A stretch of DNA of 64,000 bases from a bacterium (lineage in GTDB: Bacteria > Bacillota > Bacilli > Lactobacillales > Streptococcaceae): the NCBI GenBank assembly GCA_905221505.1, contig CAJNDL010000002.1, positions 43,922 through 107,921 on the forward strand, in the 5' to 3' direction. A program made the position numbers and the translations under genes. Shown piece by piece: positions 59,401 through 64,000 of the stretch. The first letter of the stretch is position 1. Every line of letters begins with the position of its first letter. The notes beneath the pieces are model-generated. The model was not told where the DNA came from. It saw only the letters and a program-made list of their open reading frames with translations, and made no database searches.

Positions 59401-62400
59401 AAAATTTTCATCATAATAAAGCTGAACATACTTTTTGATTCCCTCTCTGACACTCACCAAATAAATATTTTCTATCTGTTCAGTATTCGTATATTCAACC
59501 TCAAAATCAAATTGTCCACCAGGTCTAAAACTGATGACTGGAACTTTGTCTTGGTTCTCTTTCAAATTATAAGTATAGCCATTATGACGCATGATAAAGT
59601 TCACTAACTCAGGATAATTTTTCTCATAGCGAACTGTTGTTGTCTCACTGATTTCTCGACCATCTGATGATAAAGCCTTCACTTTGATTGTATATTCTTT
59701 GTTGTCTACAGGAGTTACCAGAGGTATATCAAAGGTATAACTTCCATCTTTTTTGATCTTGACTTGACCAACAACCATATCATCAAGATAAGCAATTACC
59801 TTGTCATTAGGGTCAGCTACTCCACTAATACGAGAGTAACTCCTTGATGTTACCTGATTAGCTGTTAGTGTTAAGACAGGGATATTAACATTGATAGCTC
59901 CAATATTTTCGGATATTTTTTTTCTATCTTTTTGATAGGAAAGCTGTGCAAATAAACGAACATTAGTGAGTTCTCTATTTTCTGTCATCAGCATTAACTT
60001 AATCTTACCCACCTCTTCTGAAACTGGAATATCTAGATAACCATTAGAAACTGTTGCCGTTACATCTTGGCCATTTACTCGTATTTTACTTTCAAAAACT
60101 TTCGTTGTAGATGGTATATTGAGGTGAAGAACATACTTACCATCATCACTTGATTTATCTTTTTTTATAGCATACTTTAGGTCTAGACCTAAATATCCTT
60201 GTCGACGAGTACCTGTTGTCGTTGTCAGATAGTAGGAATTGCTACTGTCTAATACTTTACTGTCATCATTTGCTACATTTTCATCACGAAGTTTAAAGTT
60301 AAGTTGTTTTTCAATCATATATTCTAAAGCAAAAGAATCCAGATAAACATGGTATTCTACGCTTTCAGAAGGTGTATTCCAGGACTGAACGAAAGCTGTC
60401 AAACTTTTTGGAAGATACACAGACTTCAGTGTTGGAATATTGGCTAAAGTGTAATCATCAAGATAAGTCACACCTTCTGGGATCTCAATTGTTTCAAGCT
60501 TGGTGTTTCGAAAAGCTCCACTACCGATTACTTGCAAACCATAAGGTAAATTAATTACCTCAAGTGGAGTACTATTAAAGGCATAAGAGCCAATTTCCCT
60601 AACACTAGAAGGAACCGACATATTTGTCAACCGTGTCCCACTAAAAGCAGAATGTCCTATCTTCGTTAGCGTACTTGGTAATACTACCTCTTTCAAACTA
60701 GAACCTGAAAAAGCTGAAGAACCTATTTCGGTGATGCCTTCTGGAAGGGTAAGTTTTGTCAATTGTGTCCCACTAAAAGCAGAGTCGCCTATCTTCGTTA
60801 ACGTTTTTGGTAATACTACTTCCTTCAAACTAGAACCTGAAAAAGCTGAAGAACCTATTTCAGTAACACCCTCTGGAATCACTAGTTTTTCAATTCCTGT
60901 TCCAGAAAACAATCCACTTGGAATTGTCTTCCAATTTCCACGAAGCGCTACTTCCTTGAGATTCTTCTGTCCATAGAATGGTGAACTAGTTGATTGCAAC
61001 TCTGATGGCAAGCTAACTTTAGTAAGAGAAGGTAAATCATTAGAATAGTTATCAGAAAAACTAAAGGAATTATCACCTAACTTAGTAACACTGTCTGGAA
61101 TATAAAGTTCTGTAATTCTTGTATTACGGAAAGCTTCGTATCCTATTTCAGTGACTGTCTTAGGAATTGTTATGCTCGAAATCCCTGAACCTTTAAAAAG
61201 ACCGTCAGCTATCTTAGTTATGCCTTCTTCAAAATGAATTGTCTTGAGATGTTGTGAACCCTCAAAAGCTCCATAAGCATTACTCAAATTCTTTGGAATA
61301 ACAACGCTGCTTAAACTATCAATAGATCCAAAGGCTCTACTTCCTATAGTTGTGACACTGGTTGGAAGAGTGATGTCTCTCAACTGTGTCTCATTAAAAG
61401 CATAACTGCCTATCTGTGTTAGCGTTTTTGGTAATACTACTTCCTTCAAACTAGAACCTGAAAAAGCTGAAGAGCCTATCTCAGTTACGCCTTCTGGAAG
61501 GGTAAGTTTTGTCAACTGGGTACCTCTAAAGGCAGAATCGCCTATCTTCGTTAACGTTCTTGGTAATACTACTTCCTTCAAACTAGAACCTGAAAAAGCT
61601 GAAGAACCTATTTCAGTAACACCCTCTGGAATCACTAGTTTTTCAATTCCTGTTCCAGAAAACAATCCACTTGGAATTGTCTTCCAATTTCCACGAAGCA
61701 CTACTTCCTTGAGATTCTTCTGTCCATAGAATGGTGAACTAGTTGATTGCAACTCTGATGGCAAGCTAACTTTAGTAAGAGAAGGTAAATCATTAGAATA
61801 GTTATCAGAAAAACTAAAGGAATTATCACCTAACTTAGTAACACTGTCTGGAATATAAAGTTCTGTAATTCTTGTATTACGGAAAGCTTCGTATCCTATT
61901 TCAGTGACTGTCTTAGGAATTGTTATGCTCGAAATCCCTGAACCTTTAAAAAGACCGTCAGCTATCTTAGTTATGCCTTCTTCAAAATGAATTGTCTTGA
62001 GATGTTGTGAACCCTCAAAAGCTCCATAAGCATTACTCAAATTCTTTGGAATAACAACGCTGCTTAAACTATCAATAGATCCAAAGGCTCTACTTCCTAT
62101 AGTTGTGACACTGGTTGGAAGAGTGATGTCTCTCAACTGTGTCTCACTAAAAGCATAACTGCCTATCTGTGTTAGCGTTTTTGGTAATACTACTTCCTTC
62201 AAACTAGAACCTGAAAAAGCTGAAGAGCCTATCTCAGTAACGCCTTCTGGAAGGGTAAGTTTTGTCAACTGGGTATCTCTAAAGGCAGAATCACCTATCT
62301 TCGTTAACGTTCTTGGTAATACTACTTCATTCAAACTAGAACCTGAAAAGGCTGAAGAACCTATTTCGGTGACTCTATAATTAGAAATTCTTTGAGGAAT

Positions 62401-63024
62401 AATCAGTTTTTTAATTGTTTCTTTTCGCTTGATATCAGTAATTGTCACTTCTTGATTGTGTATATCGTAAATTAAATTATCACCACTTTCCTCTTCATTA
62501 TTACTATTAGTAGAATGTTCTACTAGTGTTTCAGAGTGGCTTTTAACTTCAGCTACTGCCCCCTCTGAAGTTGATGAATGCTTTGGATCTTCCGATAAAG
62601 TTGAGGGCACTAGCGTTTCAGAACTGTCGGTTGACTTAGTTGGTGCGACTTCAGAAAGACTAGCCAATACTGAGGTTGAGGTCTCTGTAGTCGCCACATC
62701 ACTTGTGACTAAAGAAACAGTTGACGATTCACTCATCAAATATTCTGGTGTGGTTTTGGCACTTGAATCAACGTGTCCTGTAGATGGTAAAGTAGCTACC
62801 TCATGCCCTCGATTATTTGTTCCTAAATTTTCACTACTTAAAGGAGAGGGGGAGTCCGTTAAATTAAATTTATTACTATTTGATGCCTCAATCGGGTATG
62901 TTTGAGTATCATCTGCAAAAACCACTGTATTCCCGATTGTCATACATGCACCAATTAATACCATACCAGCAACAGTTACCCATTGGCCTGTTCTGCGTTT
63001 TCTTAGTTTTAAAACTTCCTTCAT
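56497..63024 (-). CDS. Giant LPXTG-anchored BspA-type leucine-rich-repeat adhesin
   Basis: The 2175-aa surface protein has a long signal peptide (cleavage after VFA37) and a Ser/Thr-rich segment (about 40-180). BspA-type LRR_5 repeats cover about 205-880 (unit like GVTEIGSSAFSGSSLKEVVL). Ig-like and other modules follow, with a carboxypeptidase-regulatory-like module at about 1625-1705 and an InlB-type repeat at about 1708-1788 (KGYVFTGWYLDENF). Two G5 domains lie at about 1905-2090. The sorting signal LPNTS is at 2138, followed by a hydrophobic helix and KRKK tail. It is likely an adhesin or matrix protein linked by sortase A. It stands alone between two IS relics, suggesting acquisition by transfer. 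Confidence 0.92.
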   Translation of the reverse strand: MKEVLKLRKRRTGQWVTVAGMVLIGACMTIGNTVVFADDTQTYPIEASNSNKFNLTDSPSPLSSENLGTNNRGHEVATLPSTGHVDSSAKTTPEYLMSESSTVSLVTSDVATTETSTSVLASLSEVAPTKSTDSSETLVPSTLSEDPKHSSTSEGAVAEVKSHSETLVEHSTNSNNEEESGDNLIYDIHNQEVTITDIKRKETIKKLIIPQRISNYRVTEIGSSAFSGSSLNEVVLPRTLTKIGDSAFRDTQLTKLTLPEGVTEIGSSAFSGSSLKEVVLPKTLTQIGSYAFSETQLRDITLPTSVTTIGSRAFGSIDSLSSVVIPKNLSNAYGAFEGSQHLKTIHFEEGITKIADGLFKGSGISSITIPKTVTEIGYEAFRNTRITELYIPDSVTKLGDNSFSFSDNYSNDLPSLTKVSLPSELQSTSSPFYGQKNLKEVVLRGNWKTIPSGLFSGTGIEKLVIPEGVTEIGSSAFSGSSLKEVVLPRTLTKIGDSAFRGTQLTKLTLPEGVTEIGSSAFSGSSLKEVVLPKTLTQIGSYAFNETQLRDITLPTSVTTIGSRAFGSIDSLSSVVIPKNLSNAYGAFEGSQHLKTIHFEEGITKIADGLFKGSGISSITIPKTVTEIGYEAFRNTRITELYIPDSVTKLGDNSFSFSDNYSNDLPSLTKVSLPSELQSTSSPFYGQKNLKEVALRGNWKTIPSGLFSGTGIEKLVIPEGVTEIGSSAFSGSSLKEVVLPKTLTKIGDSAFSGTQLTKLTLPEGITEIGSSAFSGSSLKEVVLPSTLTKIGHSAFSGTRLTNMSVPSSVREIGSYAFNSTPLEVINLPYGLQVIGSGAFRNTKLETIEIPEGVTYLDDYTLANIPTLKSVYLPKSLTAFVQSWNTPSESVEYHVYLDSFALEYMIEKQLNFKLRDENVANDDSKVLDSSNSYYLTTTTGTRRQGYLGLDLKYAIKKDKSSDDGKYVLHLNIPSTTKVFESKIRVNGQDVTATVSNGYLDIPVSEEVGKIKLMLMTENRELTNVRLFAQLSYQKDRKKISENIGAINVNIPVLTLTANQVTSRSYSRISGVADPNDKVIAYLDDMVVGQVKIKKDGSYTFDIPLVTPVDNKEYTIKVKALSSDGREISETTTVRYEKNYPELVNFIMRHNGYTYNLKENQDKVPVISFRPGGQFDFEVEYTNTEQIENIYLVSVREGIKKYVQLYYDENFKKYIYHGYFDEKNTSYVPGKLELQIINKEKRIPSILVELEGKKIDYLSSDFKEKYKIIDELNRDKFVTRIINRETQKVVLTEEISIDILKELFDNIQNNSESQPKKSSILVKEKENNLGFRSAEGTKGEPILNLFYALLLEEAGIINLNQFLNPAKFALDELYKIPELIFRKYAGLSKDLTTVSDNVFDGIKDKLLENKAVKDEIAKVPGLDKVVNNIGLFQELGNFVLKWSMLELLEKLLEEPKLVIQGNYKYNALQTIKREKNNFINSSIKSIGVSAASIGIHVRLGALIYDFGATLYNFSRGLGGKLEKWERIPTVSGLPESFYENIIDDLKIGAPTLTNWKVKTPSNNTNSNNTREEDIGTKVNSNSLDASNLFSVRYTTPHNNLSRFTSFNIPAFKFVVDPSGIVINNVSKNPVTGATINLYYQGENGEEVLWDAGEYSQFNPLVTTVNGEYAWDVPEGFWKVKVSKEGYESAESDWLPVPPPQTEVHFNLKPLSYKIAYKVGDGILKEDVPRSYQTDVDTELPYPVRKGYVFTGWYLDENFSGEPFFNTLFDKAGDKVLYAKWEKDTKILSDDDNVVTVTVSGNDVNVIGKVVKKEVTNADILEKVGDHNNLLMEIQALDDGGNVVSLSEDAKIELAVISGRKPYKVLHYVKDKSTFEEVPFNWNEKEKNISLTTSTLGVYLIQNKLTEKQMTSKVRQESRVLKTDKIEYVDDSSLDAGKVREVAAINGKVLVEITDIYVNGELQSSTEKELSRIEPQAKKVYRGTKQVSHVPNVAPMENNKPEAIIETKVRQEIRVLKTDKIEYVDDSSLDAGKVREVAAINGKVLVEITDVYVNGELQSSTEKELSRIEPQAKKVYRGTKQVSHVPDVALIEVNRIERNNITKEHQGVSTVINTKIEQVVMNQSSSEPFSSKETTIRTKGYLPNTSSEYGYGFELAGIIALATAHFGIISNKRKKNIKN
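56784..57354 (-). repeat. 285-bp tandem duplication (G5 domains)
   Basis: The segment beginning near 56785 recurs near 57070, offset 285 bp (95 codons), with only scattered base differences. It encodes the two G5 domains (VLKTDKIEYVDDSSLDAGKV ... KKVYRGTKQVSHVP). Confidence 0.88.
60790..62338 (-). repeat. 753-bp in-frame tandem duplication in the LRR region
   Basis: The sequence around 60928 recurs at 61681, an offset of 753 bp (251 codons). Over the hundreds of bases compared (for example 61021-61380 against 61774-62133) the copies are almost identical, with single-base differences. Each copy holds about ten LRR_5 units including the distinctive DNSFSFSDNYSNDLPSLTKV segment. Confidence 0.9.
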
Positions 63025-63613
63025 TTAAATATCTCCTATTGCAATAATATCTTTCAAGTTACTCTTTGACTGTCTTTTTGATTATCAAATTATTTATTCT
63101 TCGTAAAATCTGTCTTAATACTCCTTTCCAGAAAAGTCTGTGCTATACAAAGTAAAGGTTAAACCATTTCTCAAAAAACTCTATTCAAATATGGTAGGAC
63201 AATTAATTTTTGTCGTCACCTAAACTAATACTTATACGTTGAAGTAGAACGTGACTAAATTGTTCTCAAACTTTTCATTACTTACAAATAAAATCAATCC
63301 TATTTTTGAAAGGCCGTAAAATTATGAAATATCTACAAATTACACTGTACGGCTGAAATAATCTGATAATTTACACCTCTTTAGTATTTTAACATAATTC
63401 TATTTTTTAAAAATAAGATTTTTATGAAAATCCGTTTTTAGCAAGCATTTACATTTTTTAGATACGCCTTTTAATGTTTTATTATTAAACAATTTGAAGA
63501 TTAGATATATAAAAGACAAACATTAAAAACTTAGCCCACTGAAAAAATAAGCCTCTTACTTTTAATAAACTGAAAACCGAGGAATCTCTCATCAATTTGA
63601 GCGAATTCCTCGG
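63025..63613. other. AT-rich region upstream of the adhesin gene
   Basis: No gene of useful length is present on either strand. It should hold the adhesin promoter; a possible extended -10 on the minus strand is TG-T-TAAAAT (TAAAAT 63391-63386), but no good -35 accompanies it. The adhesin's ribosome site is AGGAG a few bases before its ATG. A terminator for the transposase gene closes the region on the right. Confidence 0.5.
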
Positions 63614-63615
63614 TT
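63570..63615 (-). terminator. Terminator at the end of the IS1182-type transposase
   Basis: AACCGAGGAAT (63575-63585) pairs with ATTCCTCGGTT (63605-63615), an 11-bp stem; on the minus strand it is followed by TTTTCAG. Its base overlaps the stop codon of the transposase. Confidence 0.83.
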
Positions 63616-64000
63616 ATTTTGTATTTATTAAGGTCATAATTCGTTTCATATTGACCACGAATATGCTTGTTGCTGCCTGTAATTCCATGCTGAAAAGACC
63701 CGATGCTCTCGCGACATCAAAGCCATGTCTCTGTTTTAGTTCGGCATTCTTCGCTTCGATTTTATAGCGATGTCTGGTAATTTCTTTAAAATAAGATGTT
63801 CCCTGAAATTTCTTCTGGAAAAGATGGTCGTTCCTCTTAATAGCTAATGAATAAGTTTTAGACTTTGTCCCCTCCTTATAACAACCTTCCTTGGAAAGGC
63901 AACTCTTGCACTTCTCAATGTCAAAGTAATGAGTGACAACTTGATTCTTATTTTGATATTTTTTCCCTGTCCTTGTTTTGCGAATAGCCATGTGTCCTTC
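63614..64000 (-). CDS. IS1182-family transposase, C-terminal part (cut by window edge)
   Basis: The visible frame is open to the window end. It encodes the C-terminal region of an IS1182-type DDE transposase: TRTGKKYQNKNQVVTHYFDI, the cysteine pattern CKSCLSKEGC, YKIEAKNAELKQRHGFDVAR (the C-terminal catalytic Glu region) and a closing FVVNMKRIMTLINT. An internal ATG at 63991 is not a credible start. Whether the upstream part is intact is not visible. Confidence 0.82.
   Translation of the reverse strand, partial: EGHMAIRKTRTGKKYQNKNQVVTHYFDIEKCKSCLSKEGCYKEGTKSKTYSLAIKRNDHLFQKKFQGTSYFKEITRHRYKIEAKNAELKQRHGFDVARASGLFSMELQAATSIFVVNMKRIMTLINTK

Noticed and set aside
60372..62905. Repeats in the adhesin as a CRISPR array
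   Set aside because: The repeats are in-frame protein-coding LRR units of varied length without a constant short repeat and unique spacers.
63614..63991. ATG at 63991 as the true start of a small 125-aa protein
   Set aside because: The frame remains open to the window edge and the sequence matches the C-terminal part of a longer IS1182-type transposase.

Overview
The window is a low-GC Gram-positive chromosome segment whose genes read as a Mitis-group Streptococcus (S. pneumoniae / S. mitis / S. pseudopneumoniae complex). The evidence is a blp bacteriocin locus (blpA, blpB, blpC, blpH, blpR, blpS, blpT), the piu and ami transporter operons, endA, the hrcA-grpE-dnaK-dnaJ cluster with CIRCE operators, and two BOX elements. 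The gene order is a mosaic of blocks that, as I remember it, are separated in reference pneumococci. I see neither the phase-variable type I restriction locus expected between glnA and hrcA nor the trehalose genes expected upstream of ami. I lean towards S. mitis or a close relative rather than a typical S. pneumoniae, but the sequence alone does not settle this.

Layout. Positions 1-7,400 hold the blp quorum-sensing and bacteriocin-export locus: the start of a divergent bacteriocin operon, an apparently intact BlpAB exporter, the BlpC pheromone, and the BlpH/BlpR/BlpS regulators. Three BlpR-type promoters share one geometry. Positions 7,400-21,550 hold EcsAB-type ABC transporter genes, a HIT protein, the heat-shock cluster, glnR-glnA, pgk and a Na/Pi cotransporter. 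Positions 21,570-28,380 hold a BOX element, a bacteriocin-immunity-like gene, pepA, galE and the piuBCDA iron transporter. Positions 28,400-34,600 form one minus-strand housekeeping run: murI, rdgB-like, phosphodiesterase, CBS protein, xerD-like, scpA, scpB, rluB, yidD. Positions 34,770-37,900 hold a TrpX-type ABC transporter operon preceded by what looks like a leader-peptide attenuator. Positions 38,000-44,750 hold amiACDEF and tRNA-Cys. Positions 44,945-55,070 hold a CNNM protein, endA, epuA, murA, sepM-like, coaD, rsmD, asnA, a Bax-inhibitor family protein, an RNA methyltransferase, acylphosphatase and yidC. The end of the window is accessory: a decayed ISL3-family (IS1167-like) element, a 2175-residue LPXTG-type leucine-rich-repeat adhesin with large tandem duplications, and the 3' end of an IS1182-family transposase.

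How the parts connect. BlpC is matured and exported by BlpAB and sensed by BlpH, and BlpR then activates the three boxed promoters (blpABC, blpT, the divergent bacteriocin operon). HrcA acts on two CIRCE sites ahead of its own operon. GlnR acts on an operator upstream of glnR-glnA.

The most interesting observation is the roughly 390-nt leader of the TrpX-type transporter (37,471-37,864). It has a strong promoter, a 19-codon peptide ending in Phe/Tyr-rich codons, and a chain of mutually exclusive helices ending in an intrinsic terminator. This is the architecture of a ribosome-stalling attenuator, and it predicts a phenylalanine/tyrosine signal rather than tryptophan. Other notable points are a bacteriocin-operon small membrane ORF split at a G5 tract, a 753-bp in-frame tandem duplication in the adhesin, a probable leaderless mRNA for the TrmH-family gene, and several strong unassigned hairpins inside operons.
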